DNA from: Parietaria judaica
Lineage: Eukaryota > Streptophyta > Magnoliopsida > Rosales > Urticaceae
DNA length: 64,000 bases
Direction: 5' to 3'
Assembly: GCA_954871525.1 (NCBI GenBank)
Contig: OX940870.1
Coordinates: forward strand, 12,431,501-12,495,500
Each line of letters begins with the position of its first letter. Position 1 is the stretch's first letter. The notes beneath the pieces are model-generated. The model saw only the letters and a program-made list of their open reading frames with translations, did not search any database and was not told where the DNA came from. Positions 1 through 12,614 of the stretch are shown here, in pieces. The translations under genes were made by a program, and so were the position numbers.

Positions 1-1392
1 TAGCGTCGGAAGGTGGTCGCTGGAGTTGACGGCCGACAGTGGCAACAAGAAAGAAGAAGAAGTGCTAGGAATTTTTTTTTTGGGGGGGGGGGGGGAGAAA
101 ACGATAAAAAGTTCATTGGAGTAGACATTAATTTTTCTAATAAATTCATATCAATGCAAAAGTCGTCAACCTCCTCGTTAGGCCCAAATTAGTGCTAGAA
201 ATCGAAAGATTCCATGTGAGCAAATGAAAGCTCTTGGAGAATACAATGAATAGTAGTAACAAAGAATAAATGCAAAGTGGCGGACATAGAAGCTTTTAAG
301 GTTTACCTTCGAATGAGAAACGAAGTGTTGCTTTGAAGTCGAATTGTCCCTGAAGCGACGAATGAAGGCCAAAAAAGGATAAATAGGTACTCTGTGAATT
401 AAAATTGCCCAAAAAATTAAAGTTGATTTTTTGGGGAGGTTTTAATAAAATAAAAACGTTTCCAAATGATGAATTAAAATCGCCAAGAAATGAAAGTTAT
501 TTTTTTGTGGTTTTAATCAAATAAAAACGAGTCAAAACGACGAATTAAAATTACCCAGGAAATTAAATTCAAATTTTCTTGGGGTTTTTATAAAATGAAA
601 GCGACTCCGAGTGAAAAAAAAATGCCAAAGAATAAGTATAGCTTCTCAAAAAATTAATTTGTCAAAAAATTGGAGGTTAATGTTATATATATTTTTTTGA
701 ACAATAAAAACTTGAAGGTCAAACCTAAAAAAATCACTATGTATAAACTATAAAGGCCAAATAAGTGGACCCAGAAAAATCAACAAAAAATTCAACGACC
801 TGACTCAAAAAAGTTAAAAAAATAAAATAATCAATGACCTGACCCGCAAAGTCGAGCATAAAAGTCAACAAAAAGAACAACAAGACCCAAAAAAAAAAGA
901 CAACGACCTGAGTCATGAAAGATCAACTTGATCCGTCTAAAAACATGCCTTCAAGGGGCGCGGCCCCAAACGCATGAAAACAGACTCCTCACCCCTCTAA
1001 AAATACGAGTTCTCCTCCGCCACGTTCGCTAAGCTATTCCGGAGCAAAAAAAACCTATGCCCGTCTCTCTTACTTCTCGATACCTAAATTTTCCAATTAA
1101 TGTTGATCGTCAGAGTGACAATGGAGGTCCTACCTCCGCGTTCTTCTAAAGTTCGCATTCTTTATATCTTTATCAGGTGTGAAAATAGAGGCGAACCTCT
1201 CGGAAACACTCGCGGTTCATGCAAAGACGAAGAAGAAAATACTTAGCCCATCATGATAACTATAAAACCTTAAGCAAGGCTCAAAATAGGCTCGTGGGCT
1301 AAGACTCGGAAAGACCTGGGACCTCCGCCTTGGAAGTCAGACCGGACTCGGGATATGGATCGGCGACCGCTATGAACCAGAATCTCCATAGG
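1..1392. other. Decayed LTR-like sequence, no gene seen
   Basis: No coding region is supported. About 75 bases at 1317-1391 (CTCCGCCTTGG ... ATGAACCAGAAT) reappear in diverged form at 2449-2520 (CTCCGCCTAGG ... GAGAACCAGAAT). The repeated short GTCAAC/GACC blocks at 750-930 recall, on the opposite strand, the GTTGACTTTTT blocks in the Gypsy LTRs near 49650 and 51560. I infer degraded Gypsy-type LTR fragments. This rests on visual similarity only. Confidence 0.35.
396..612. repeat. Three diverged tandem repeats of 70-75 bp
   Basis: Three successive units begin with GAATTAAAAT or its equivalent near 396, 471 and 542. Each continues through a T-rich stretch and an AATAAAATAAAAACG-like block. 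The copies differ by many substitutions and small indels, so the array is old. No coding potential is seen. It lies inside the decayed LTR-like region at the left edge. Confidence 0.6.
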
Positions 1393-2105
1393 TAAGGGTT
1401 AGCATTTTAAACCTAACCCAATGGCCCAACCCAATCCATTAGTGACCCAAACTCATTCTAACCTACCCAATCCAACCCGCTCAAAATTGAGTCGGATCGG
1501 GCTGGACGTGACTATTGTTCCGGTCGGGGTCGAGGCCAAAACCTTGGGTCGATTCGGGGTCTCCGACCCGACCATTATAATTTATATATATTTCACATTA
1601 ATTTTTCTTAATTTTTATTCAAGTAGTACAATCTTTAGTCTTTTTATATTATTCATTCTTAATTTTATTTACACTCATATTATGATTGTGCAATCTCAAA
1701 CTCAACTCTTATTTTTCATTTAAAATTTAGTTAGTAGCAATTAATTATTATTTAAATATGTTTGAATTTATTTTAACATGTTTGAAAATGAGTAGTTATC
1801 GTATGTAATTTAAAATAATTTATAAGTTTTATCCGGGTTTCTTGATAGGTTGATTAGAGTTGTTGTTTAATTCAAATACGTATAGAATTTGTTTAGTGTA
1901 TGTTTGTTTGATTAAATTTGTTTGGGGTATTTTCAATTAAAATTTGATGCATATTTTCATATTATTGTTTGTAATGTGAAATTAAAATTTAACTATTCGG
2001 GCCCGACAACATTGACCAACCCAACCCGATTTTTATCGGGTCAGTTAGTTCGGGCATTGAATTTTTTTGGGTCAAATTGGGCTAACCCAACCATGCTCAC
2101 CCCTA
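1393..2105. mobile_element. hAT-type non-autonomous element, old copy
   Basis: The right end is CCATGCTCACCCCTA, the reverse complement of TAGGGGTGAGCATGG. The left end TAAGGGTTAGCAT is a degraded match. The flanking octamers TCCATAGG and TCTGTATG agree at 5 of 8 positions, as expected for an old 8-bp target duplication. Internal sequence around 1860-1935 (CAAAC/TACAC blocks) matches the reverse complement of 48330-48395, so this is a relative of the element at 48110-48674 in the opposite orientation. No transposase is present. Confidence 0.6.
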
Positions 2106-2990
2106 TCTGTATGGAATGTTGATGTTTGGATCTTAATTCTTCAATAACTTATAAATGTTGCACCCTATCACTTATAGCGAGGCCGCCTACATAATCATTT
2201 TACTAGGATCAAGTCATTACGAAGTTTAATGTGGGAGTTGAGAGATACGTACATGAACTTGCTTGGGCAAAGCGAGAGCTAATAGCAGAGACGAAGGTCG
2301 ATCGATGTGCCGACCTCGATCCTTTTATCTTCGAGAGTTGGGGATTCTATCGGCGCCTTATCTTTAGCTAACCCCTCAGACTATATCAGACACTCTGCTA
2401 ACCCTCGGACCGGAACGGAGTCTTCCGATCCATTTCCGCAATGTCCTGGAACCTCCGCCTAGGCGGTCGGACATAAATCGGGATATAAGTTGGCTAACAT
2501 TGAGAACCAGAATTCATAGGGCAGGTTGACGATAAGACCGTGATCCCTTTAGCTCTGGCGTGCCAGGAATTTCTCTAGTGTTTGTGTTCTACCGTGCTCC
2601 TCTGTATTCGCCTTCAACGCTCAACAGTAAAAGTATTTATGGGAAGGAGAGAAAATATGGATTTTTAGCGATATTGAGTGTTTGAATCAAAGTTTCTGTT
2701 TGTACATAATGAGCTTCTATTTACATGGGGTCCATGGGCCTTTGAATTTAATAATTACTTGTTAGGAACCTCTAAAATTATTAAAAATTGCTCTGCGTGG
2801 CCCGCCGCAGCCTAACTAGTGATTGGTAATTACTTGCCAGGGACTTCTAAGTAAATAAATATTACTTTGCACTTCCCGACACGGCCTAACGCGACATGAT
2901 AATGTGGTTGTTCATTTCAAGCGTGTCAGGCCGCACATCTCGCCTCCAAGCCGCGCTTTAACATCTTGAGATTTTGCTCCTGTGTTCTAA
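2106..2990. other. LTR-like remnant, no gene seen
   Basis: This stretch contains the second copy of the CTCCGCCTNGG ... GAACCAGAAT segment. From about 2680 it also has a layout (GAGCTTCTATTTA ... AATTACTT ... GGGACTTCTAAGTAA) resembling the Gypsy LTRs at 49122 and 50947. No open reading frame is convincing. It ends where a Helitron-like 5' terminus begins. Confidence 0.35.
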
Positions 2991-3150
2991 TCTATATATA
3001 TATATAAAAGGACAGTTTTTTGGTGATGATGCGACAACATCCAATGTGAAGATTTTGAGAATCCTTACCATCTAAATTTATAAGTTTTCAAGCGTGTGAA
3101 ACTCTTTTCATTTGAAGTTTGATGAATGATATATCACATCATTATTAATA

Positions 3151-3185
3151 CTAGTTGAAAGGCACTGCGCTCCGCGCGGTGACGA
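3151..3185 (-). mobile_element. Helitron 3' terminus in reverse orientation
   Basis: On the minus strand the sequence ends with a GC-rich short hairpin (CCGCGCGG ... GCGCAG) followed about a dozen bases later by CTAG and then T. This is the standard plant Helitron 3' layout. The corresponding 5' TC end must lie to the right but I could not locate it. Another 5'-like block, ACAGGACAGTTTTTTGG, at about 3987-4003 repeats the AGGACAGTTTTTTGG motif found just after the 5' end at 2991. Confidence 0.5.
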
Positions 3186-6100
3186 TATAATTTCATTTAA
3201 AATTTTAATAAAAATATAATATTTTACTTTCAAACGTAAAGTATAAACGAAAGACTTATTCATCAAACTTTACAAATTGCTTTATTTTATAAATATTTTT
3301 TTATTAACTATGATCAAATATATGTTTAAAGCTTTTGAAAGAATGAATTAATGAAATTTTATCCTCAAATTGAATATTCATTTTAAATTTGAAGAGTGTT
3401 TAAATATTTATAGGAAAGTTGTTGAACGGCATCCATCTATATTTATTATTGATTGCTTGAGTTATATGAGTATTGTTAGGCTATGTATGCTAAGCCAAAC
3501 ATATATGTATATTATATTCTTTAATTTGAAAAAATTGTTCGTTCATTAGTTATAGACTTATATATGCATTAACTTTTGTTGATTTTCTTTACGTTCATTT
3601 TACACTAATTAACTCTTGATAAATCGATTATATCATAAGCGGTGATGCAATTTAATCCTTGATAAACAGTCTAATCTTGATGATTTTTTATTTTTTATTT
3701 TCGTTGGGTTCCAACGCTTATTGTTTTAACAACAAAAAAAATGTTAAGCAATATAAATAAGTTAATAAGATTGATTAGTTAGGCAAAATTGAGACGTGAC
3801 ATTCACAACGTAGAGGCACTACTGCCTACACATATAGACAATATCAACTCTAATTTATGGGGAGGCTTTATACATTAACCCAAAAATGTAGATATTTAAT
3901 AACTTTTACGTTTGATGTGGATGAGTGTTTTTAAATTACAACACACCATCTCAAGAATATATTTGATTCACTATTTTTAAAACAAATATACAGGACAGTT
4001 TTTTGGCATTTTATATTTATGATATTGAACTACCAAGTAGTTATTAATGAGATGATCAAATACCGAAGAAATTAATGAATACAAACTTACATTAATGTAG
4101 GGAATGGACGAAAAGATGACATAACCATGACAACATCATGCTTATTATTAATATAATCATGTAATCTTTCAAAAAAATATATAACCATGTAAATAAAGTC
4201 ATAAATTGTGTAAATGAAATAAAAGCATTGCAGTTTTTTTTAATAAATCTGGAATGTAATATTCTCTCGACAGAAAGCCTAGCACCAAATCCATTTGCAA
4301 ACGAAAACTCTCGCGATCAGTGTAATTACCTAAGATTGTTCACCTGAAATTATCACGTACAATAGTACAATATTCCACTTGCATAAAGTTTGAAAATCAA
4401 GCGTATTATAACTAAGGCTGATGATCAAGCCTTTACTAATCAACACAAACGAACAAAGTTCCTTGCCTTTCAAATTCCTCCAAGACTTTTAATCAGGGTT
4501 TTGAACCGCCAAGACTCTATACCAAAGCAACAGGAGTAAAAATAAAAAAATTATAAATTTAAATTTAAGGGTATCTGGTTCAAATCCTAATCACTTCCTC
4601 ATCAGAAAAAATTACGAATGCAGTGTGAGAAAGCTACCTTAAGCTACCGAGCTTTGAGAGATGAAAGTTTCCGGATGTCACCCTCCAAGAGATCCTTCAC
4701 CTGAAATTTTCTAAAATCTGGTAACATGAAACTTAAACGTAAATAAATTGGTTTATACGTTGATAAATATATCGATTAAGTTGAATGAATTCACAAAATA
4801 CGGAACACAGTTTTGAGTCTAACACTTTATAAACCCGAGGCAATTGTAAGGTAGCCATTTCGACCCAATAACCTTAAATGATTCAAAACCAAACAATAAA
4901 AGCTATAAACTCCTAAAAAAAATCTTTAAAAGCATAAATAATTATGTAAAACTTACAATCCACGACTAAAATAGGGAATAAGAAACTCACCGGGCAGGCG
5001 CACTCACTTTAAAGACTCATGGGATTCATAAATCGGTACAGGGATCATGGTTCCAAGTTAGTTCTCGTTGTGGAAGCGAGTGTATTTCTCTTTCCAGTAA
5101 CACTTTTCCCCTTACCTTTCTCCCCCACTTTGTAAATTACAGGAAATTTTTTCTTTGTCTAGCTTACCTATGTTTACTTCTTTTTTCGAAATAGAGGAAG
5201 AGGAAAAGCCGACCCCTTTTATGATCAACAAAATTAAAAACAATACCAATAAATGAAAGGTTAGGACAAAATTGAATATGAAATCCAACAATTAATAATT
5301 GGACCAAACCCGGGATTTAGCAAATTGAACAAATCCATGAAAAAGAAACTCGCGATTTAGATAGAAGCTATACAATGTTTCAGTAATAAAATATACAAAA
5401 CATAAAACAAAAGAGTGAGCGAAAGCGAAGGACAATAAGAAACTCACTGGGAAAGTGACGAACTTGTGCTTTATTGAAGAAATCTCGCTGAAATATCGAC
5501 AAAAGAAAAAACAATTCCAATAGATCAAAACAAACTCACCGAAAAATATTGAACGAATTTCAGGGATATTAGAATCTCACCGGGAAATCGACGAACTTAC
5601 TCTTGTTTGAAGGAATCCCCCTGAAAAATCAAGAATAACAAAAACAACGCCCAAAAAATAAAAAATAAAAAGCTAATGGAAAAAAATGAATCAAATATAA
5701 CATAACATATGAGCTTTATGTAACAACAACAAAAAAGGATTATGTAACAACGAATAATAAATATGAAAAGCTTTGCATGAATCAACTGGTATAAGAAAAA
5801 AATTATTACAAAGCTTAATTATGAAACTGAGAAGCAAATAACTGCATGAATGAACTCATAGAAGAAAAAATGATTAGAATGCTTGAGTAAGAAACTGAGA
5901 CCTTCAAATACTAAAATTCTGTGAGTAGTTTTCTCAAACAGTTAAGTGGCACTATCTATTAATATAATGAAACCAAAGTACCCAAATACAACTCTATTGG
6001 TAACTGGCACATATTGAAAGCTGAAACACATGAAATTAGAAGAGAAGAATAAATCGAAATACATAATTCAATCATGTTAAGAGAATAGCCCATCAAAATT

Positions 6101-8516
6101 AAATAAAAGATGGAACGTATTGCTCTCAAAAATCCTAAAATATGTAGCCACACAAAAGATCATGACATGATCTCATCACTGAGTTAAAAAAATGAGATGC
6201 GACAGAGCAACTCATCAGACATGGGAGAAGAGTCGAGATGTCGTTGGAAGGTGAGTCGACTGGCGATCGTCGGAGCTGGTCCCATCTGCAGAGTCGCTTG
6301 CGTGGTTGTCGAACATCACTGATCGTTCAAGTAAGATGAGGTCCCACTGATCTGAACTCCAAGTGTCAACTGAATAAACTGAAAAGAAGACTAAAGCGAG
6401 AGTGAGTGAAGAGACGCCAAGAGATGCCGAAGAGACGTCATTAACGTAAAATATATAGTGAACTTGCATCTTCTTAATTGATATTTGATAGTGTTCAATT
6501 AAAAATGATATAATTTTTTTAATTCAAAATTCTAGAAAAATAGTATTTGGGGATGCCATTATAAACAAATTGTTGAGAAAACTTGTCTTCATGCTTTTAT
6601 ACAGATGTAGATATTTAATATAAAAACCTTTACGTGTTACTCTCATCATATACATTATGCGATCAGCGGAGGAGCAGACAAAAGGGGTCCACGCGAACGT
6701 CTTCGAAAATACCTCTTTCATACGGTGACCAAGGTTTGCACTTTTCGGCTTCCAGTCTTTTTCTACTTGTGCGAGCATCTCTGTCCAATCCGACGACGCC
6801 TACTCATCAAAGTACGGTGGCCGTGACTTCCGACCAACGAGAACTCCTCTGGTACTTGAAGATCGTTTTTCTCTGCTGTTGTCGTCAATTCCATCTTCAA
6901 TAGATGTATAGATTTTAAGGTATGTTAATCATATTAATCTGTTTTTGGGTATTTAAATATCTTTTGGATTTTAAACCTGTGTTTCCGGGTATTCTGGCGA
7001 CACCTTCTCATCATAGAATGGTGGTCGTGACTTCCTGCCGACGAGTACTCCGATAAGTTCATTGCTTCCACGGTGAGTTTGTGTTTCTGTGTTTCCGGGA
7101 TTATTGTTTTCATTTGCGTTAGAATTTGTTGGACAATTGGGTTTGAGCCATTGTTTCTACATTTTTTAAGTTCAGATATTCAAGAGTAAGTTCGTTGGTT
7201 TCATGTTGACTTGCGATTGGGAAACTCGCCTGGATAACTGCTCCTCGCTCATCAATCTCCCTTCATGTATATGATGCCGGTTAATTTGTGTGACGCGCAG
7301 TGCCGTCCTCGCTGGCTCTACTACCATCCTATGACGCCGTCGACGTATTGATACCATCCCCTGATCTATAGATATATATTGTTTCTCTGCCTATTAATAA
7401 TCGTGTAATTCTGTTGCAGAATTTCTCTGCATTTGTTAATTTCATTTACGATTTTTGTTGTATTTTTATGGTTTTGTAGCTATTTGATAAATGTGGTAGA
7501 AGGATTGAAGTCTTTAAAAGTTGGAAACGTGATGTTTTTGGGTCGTTGAATATTTTCAAGGTTGTGAAAAAATTTAGTTGATAGAGTTGGCTTTTATGGA
7601 ATTCTATTTCTTATTTGTGCGAGGGCTTATAGTTATATTATATTAAATATGTATGACCACTTTTTGTTTTCGATATTTATTCACTTTCTGTTTGTCGATC
7701 ATCAACAACGATTTATTTTTTACCTATATAACTTTGAACAATTTAACATGATACTATTTTTCATAACATTTAAATTTTCAGAGATACGGAGACTGTGTAT
7801 AATATATTAAAAATTCAAATTAAGATTATGACATACAGTAACTATAATCATAACATTTAATAGCTCATCTCATTCAATTAGAAATGGTTTTTGATTTTTT
7901 TTTCCTTGAACAATGCATCGCATGCACTTAGTAAATGAGTGATAGAGTATATACTGAAAACAAAGTAAATGAGCTTTGAGAAATCGTATTTTGATTTATT
8001 GCTATTTATTTTGATTTTGGACTCTTAAGTTTCGTACTGATTGCCTCTTCGAGTAATATTATTAAGAAAAATTAATTAACGCCCGTAGAGTTAATTGACA
8101 TTCATTTTGATCATTAATGATTGCACTCTTTAATTTTCTTACAGTTCTTTTTATCAACTACATAAAATGCTAATGTGGTAACATAATTATTTGGAAAGCA
8201 GATTAGTATTATTCTGTATGTTTCGAACCTCTGCCGCCATGTGGTTGAGTCTATGAAAAAGATGATTATTAAGTTTAAAATATATGCAGGGTTAGAAAAA
8301 TAAAATCCGCTCAAAATTTAGCACGTACACAATTGTCATCAAAGGTTGTACAAAAATATGATCAATTATTCTTTTTGGATATAAACGAAATGTACAATAT
8401 AGATTTTTTTTTTTTTATCAATGAAGTGAACAATAATCAGGAAGTCAAAGTTTCAATAATACAATAAAGAAACATAAACAAAAAGATCAATTGGATATCA
8501 CATAATTTTAGGTCAA

Positions 8517-8690
8517 TTGGTTATCAATATTTATTCATTTTAGGGATTCTTATTTATGAATTCAATCATAAATAATCGTTAATTCAGGAATTTTTATGGT
8601 TAGGGAAATTGGTTATCAATATTGCTATTCTTATTTATAACATTCATCATAAATAATCGTTAATTCAGGGATTTTTATGGTTGTTGTTTT
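8517..8690. repeat. Tandem duplication of about 90 bp
   Basis: The sequence GGTTATCAATATT ... AATAATCGTTAATTCAGG ... TTTTTATGGTT occurs twice in succession, with small indels between the copies. Both copies lie in non-coding Helitron interior. Confidence 0.65.
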
Positions 8691-8934
8691 TCAGTTGGAG
8701 TCTCATCTAGAGTTTCTAATTCGGTTCATTTTGTTTTTCAAATAAAATGTTATATCAATATGATGTATGTAACTATGTAAATTGAGACTTATTATTTATT
8801 TAATGATTTCATGAAACTTAATTGTTATTTTGTTGTTCTTTGTTACATTTTTATTGTCATTTTGATTTTAAAAAATAAAGGGTCACATAAGTATTTTTTT
8901 AACATATTTTTTTTTTTTAGGAAATTATATGAAA

Positions 8935-9040
8935 AATCCATTTTGTGTCAAACCTTTTAAAAAACTACCCATTGTGCGTGTAAAAAATTACCCATAATGG
9001 ATAGTTTTTTAAAAGGTTTGCACAAAATGGGCATTTCGTT
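8935..9040. repeat. Short imperfect hairpin, MITE-like
   Basis: The block CCATTTTGTG ... AAACCTTTTAAAAAACTA on the left is matched on the right by its reverse complement TAGTTTTTTAAAAGGTTT ... CACAAAATGG. The arms are about 35-40 bases around a short CCCATT/AATGG centre. I did not find a clear target-site duplication, so the family is not assigned. Confidence 0.5.
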
Positions 9041-9221
9041 AATTAACCCTTTTTTTTAATGGATATTTTTTAACATATTTGATTTGCATATATTATTTTA
9101 TTTCAATAGAATTTTCAAAATAATCTAATTTGAACCGATTCATTTATATATATATTTTATAATACGACGATATATTTTATTTTAGCAGATCGATTATATG
9201 TATTCAACAAACGGATTGAAA

Positions 9222-9560
9222 TCCTTTATTTAAAAGAAAAGAAGTGTTACAAACTAATTATTTAATTAATAGGATAATTTTCCTTTTTTTTCTCCATTTT
9301 AATCGAGTCATTAGTAGAATTAATGATTAGGAATTTCATGCACTTCACGTTATTTTAATTGCTAACAGAATGTGATACTTATAACAATATTCATAGCAAA
9401 CCTATTCCACTTCACGTTATTCCTTTATTTAAAACAAAAAGAAGTGTTACAAATTAATTATTTAATTAATAGGGCATACTCTTTTCCGTTTTACGTCAGA
9501 ATCATTTTCTTAATGCGAGTGATTGGTAGAATTAATCATTAGGAATTTTATCACTTCTAG
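9222..9560. repeat. Diverged direct repeat of about 200 bp
   Basis: A block starting CCTTTATTTAAAA and running through GAAGTGTTACAAA and AATTATTTAATTAATAGG occurs at 9222 and again at 9422. Both copies are followed by a matching GTAGAATTAATNATTAGGAATTT block. The copies carry substitutions and indels. The repeat is non-coding. Confidence 0.55.
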
Positions 9561-10032
9561 GGATAAAATCAAGAAGCCAAAACGTTGGTATACATTGCTG
9601 ATTTGCTGGTCTTAATAATAATTTATGATTGAATATTATGAAGCTAGAAAGTTGTTTCTACGTTTACTTCATTATCATTAATAATTAATTGTTTTCCCCC
9701 TTTATTGAGTGCTCTAAATATAATTTATTATCAAAATTCATGTTAGAGCAACTTATCACCTTCCAGTGGTTAAATTTTCAGATGCTAAAAAGATGGAATA
9801 TTTTATTGATAACACTTCAAGGAGAAAAAACGGTTATGCGTACACTCTATTATCATTGATCATTGATAATGAATTGGCTTTTTCTTCTTAATTGAGTGTT
9901 AAATATAATTTATTATTAGTTTCAATGTTCAGCTCTTTATCACCGATGGCCCTATATAAATCTAGAAAGAAATACATTTCCAAACATACTAACTTTTTGA
10001 GATTTTATCTTTAATCATTCTATATTTTCATC

Positions 10033-10348
10033 ATGTCATCGGTATCCTTACGACGTTTGACTACACAAGTCGAAAGTTGGTGTGTAAAAGTTAGAGTTTC
10101 TCGATTATGGGAATATTTAAATGTGAAGAGGAACAACGATCTTATTAGTTGGGACATGATATTGATCGATGACGAGGTATGTTTTCTTATAGACTTTACG
10201 TTATGTTTAAAAACCAAACTTTAGCATATTCCGGTTACACTCATCTGTTAAATTTAATATAACACTTTAGTATAACATTTTATTTTCAGTCATCTGTTTA
10301 ATTTTAACATAATTGAGGAATATCAATAACACAAAAATTGTTTAATTA

Positions 10349-10382
<34 letters not shown>

Positions 10383-12614
10383 AAGTAATACATGTATTGT
10401 TTTGCTTATCATATAGATACGACTCAAAAATATTTCAATTCATATGTATCATTATTAGAATAGTTATTAACAATATTACTGTAAAATATAAACATATATA
10501 TATGTTTGTGTTATTTTTTTTACAGTTATTTATTTGTAATGGAATTGTTATTTGTTTATGTTCTCTTTAATTTTTCTATCTTAATATATTGTTTTTTGGT
10601 TCGTTTATTTTAACACTTTTTTTTTTTCAGCAAACTTTGATAAGTGCAACCATAAAACAAAAAATATGGTTAGCAAGTTCAAATCACTCATTGAAGAAGG
10701 GAAGACTTATGTTATACAGAATTTAAAGTGGTTGACAATACAAGTGGTTGACAATACAAGGTCATTCAGAGTAGTTGATACAAAGGTTAAATCATGTTTA
10801 CCACAAATGACTTCGATTAAAAGGATTGAGGATGACTCATCTATAGAGATGCACGGTTTTCAGTTTGCGCCATCGAACGTGATTAAAACCTGCATGAATG
10901 ATGATAGCATTTTGACAAGTTTGTACTCTTTTCTTATGTGTTTTTCTCTCTATATATATATATGCATATATATACACATATATATTTCTTTTATTTTTAT
11001 AAAATAATTTACGTTTCTGTAAAACAGACATTGTTGGATGCCTGAGTGTCGTCAAAGATGTAGAAAATGTGGGGATGGGAGGTGTTCCAAAAAGAGACTT
11101 AGAGATGATCTTTGCATGAGTATGTACTATATGGATATATAATTATGATTAATTAAATTATAATCTTAACTAATGTGTTCTTCTATTATTTATTTTTTGT
11201 ATCAGCTCTGTAACATGTAAAGTGACACTGTGGGGAAAACATGGAGAAAATTTTGATGTTAAAAACCAAGTTGAGAACACCGAAGGACCTGTAATAATCA
11301 TTGTTACCTCTACAAAAGTTTCATCATTCCGAGGTGACATTCTAAAATGTTTCTATACATTTCTTCAAATGATGATATGTTAATATACAAATATTTATGT
11401 TAAATTTATATTTTGGAATGTCTGTTTAAAATAAAAACTAAACATATATGTTTTTGGGTTTCCTTTTTCTAAGGTGTTGTTAACTTTTCAACTACAACGG
11501 CTAGCAAAATATATGTAAACATCAAGAATGATTTTGTGGATAATCTGGCAAAAATATTCTCAAAAGAGACTCATCAAGTTACGCTCCCGGAAGCTTCTGT
11601 ATTGACTCAAAAAACTTTTGAAGAAGAGATGTCTGAAAATAGAATGACCATCAAACAACTGCGAATGTGTGATTCGAGCAACAAAACACCGGTAAGATCA
11701 AACAATGACAATAATTCTCATATATTTTTACATTGTTTTCTCATATATTATTTGTAATTTTTCTCATTTATTTTGTGCGTGTGTCGTTCTTTTTGACAAT
11801 TACATTTCTAAAATAGAGGGATATTCAATGACTTTCGTGGGGGTGATAGATCGCTTCGATGGAGAAAAAAAAAAGGTATTACATTGGATGTTTAGTATGC
11901 TTGAGAAAGACAAAAGAGACAAAAGAAGCGAACGGAGTGTATGAATGTGGATGCGTAAAGGGGTGTATCGTACCAGTACCGCTGTAAGTTCATGAACAAG
12001 ATATATTATATGGATACAAAAATAGCATTCCTTTAAATATGAAATCATTATTCAAATAGTAACTCTCTTATAATAAGTTCTAATTTCTGTAGGTACAAAC
12101 TTCATATTCATGTTAAAGATGAAACAAATGGAGCACCGTGTGTTCTTCTGCACCGATGGGCTGAACGGTTAGTGGACTCTTCACCCATGAAGTTTCTTAA
12201 CAAAGACGGTACGAACGACAAAGAAGTTCCCTCTGAAGTAATGCAGTTGTGTGCTCGAGAATTTGTGTTCAAAATCTCAATAACCAAATACAATATTGAC
12301 TACGACTATGACGAATTTACAGTGACCAAGTTAGTTGAGACTACAGATGGAATCGGCCTCACATTGAAGGGGGTAAAAGACAATGTAAGTCTATATAATC
12401 AAATTCTTTTTAGACATAAGATTTACATATTATCAAGAGAAAAATTTTAACTGTTTTTGCAAAATAGGAAACTGCCTCAATTACAAAACCTCATCTGTAT
12501 GAGGGGGATGGATCCCAAGAATCAAGTGTTACAAGCGGAAGTATAAAAAGAAAGAAGATCGCGTCAGATGATGAACATAAGGACAATGAAGAAAAATTAA
12601 ACAAAGAGGTTTAA
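10033..12614 (+). pseudogene. RPA1-like (RPA70) OB-fold protein pseudogene of the Helitron
   Basis: The family is the large subunit of replication protein A, which binds single-stranded DNA. Plant Helitrons often carry such genes. The first exon begins MSSVSLRRLTTQVESW at 10033 and is followed by a GT-AG intron to about 10630. The next exon gives LISATI, then after a frameshift VSKFKSL and YVIQN, typical of the first OB fold. A C-terminal zinc-ribbon remnant (GCLVCLRK ... YECGC) follows near 11885-11955. The last exons, 12093-12384 and 12468-12614, encode YKLHIHVKDET and the acidic tail. Damage includes a frameshift at 10650-10670, a 17-bp tandem duplication near 10729-10762, and a frame change across an A-run near 11863. 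It is probably not functional. The assignment rests on motif order, not on a search. Confidence 0.7.

Larger units (their letters stand above)
3186..10032. other. AT-rich Helitron interior without a supportable gene
   Basis: No exon chain or conserved protein motif could be assembled here on either strand. The stretch contains several diverged local duplications. Examples are AACTCACYGGGAAA-type blocks at 4990, 5450 and 5575, about 100-bp copies near 5775 and 5840, and a paired block near 6800 and 7005. There is also a duplication at 8517-8690, a hairpin at 8935-9040, and paired segments 9222-9350 and 9422-9560. Short open frames near 6215-6469 (-) and 6634-6903 (+) resemble no family I recognise. 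Confidence 0.5.

Noticed and set aside
6215..6469. 84-codon minus-strand frame and neighbouring frames in 5300-6900
   Set aside because: No recognisable motif, no partner exon, and the region is full of local duplications. It may be a captured fragment in the Helitron, but I cannot support it.
10336..10382. (AT)n tracts here and at 10970, 20790, 34987, 36057 and 59660
   Set aside because: Ordinary plant microsatellites. They are noted only where they help bound another feature.
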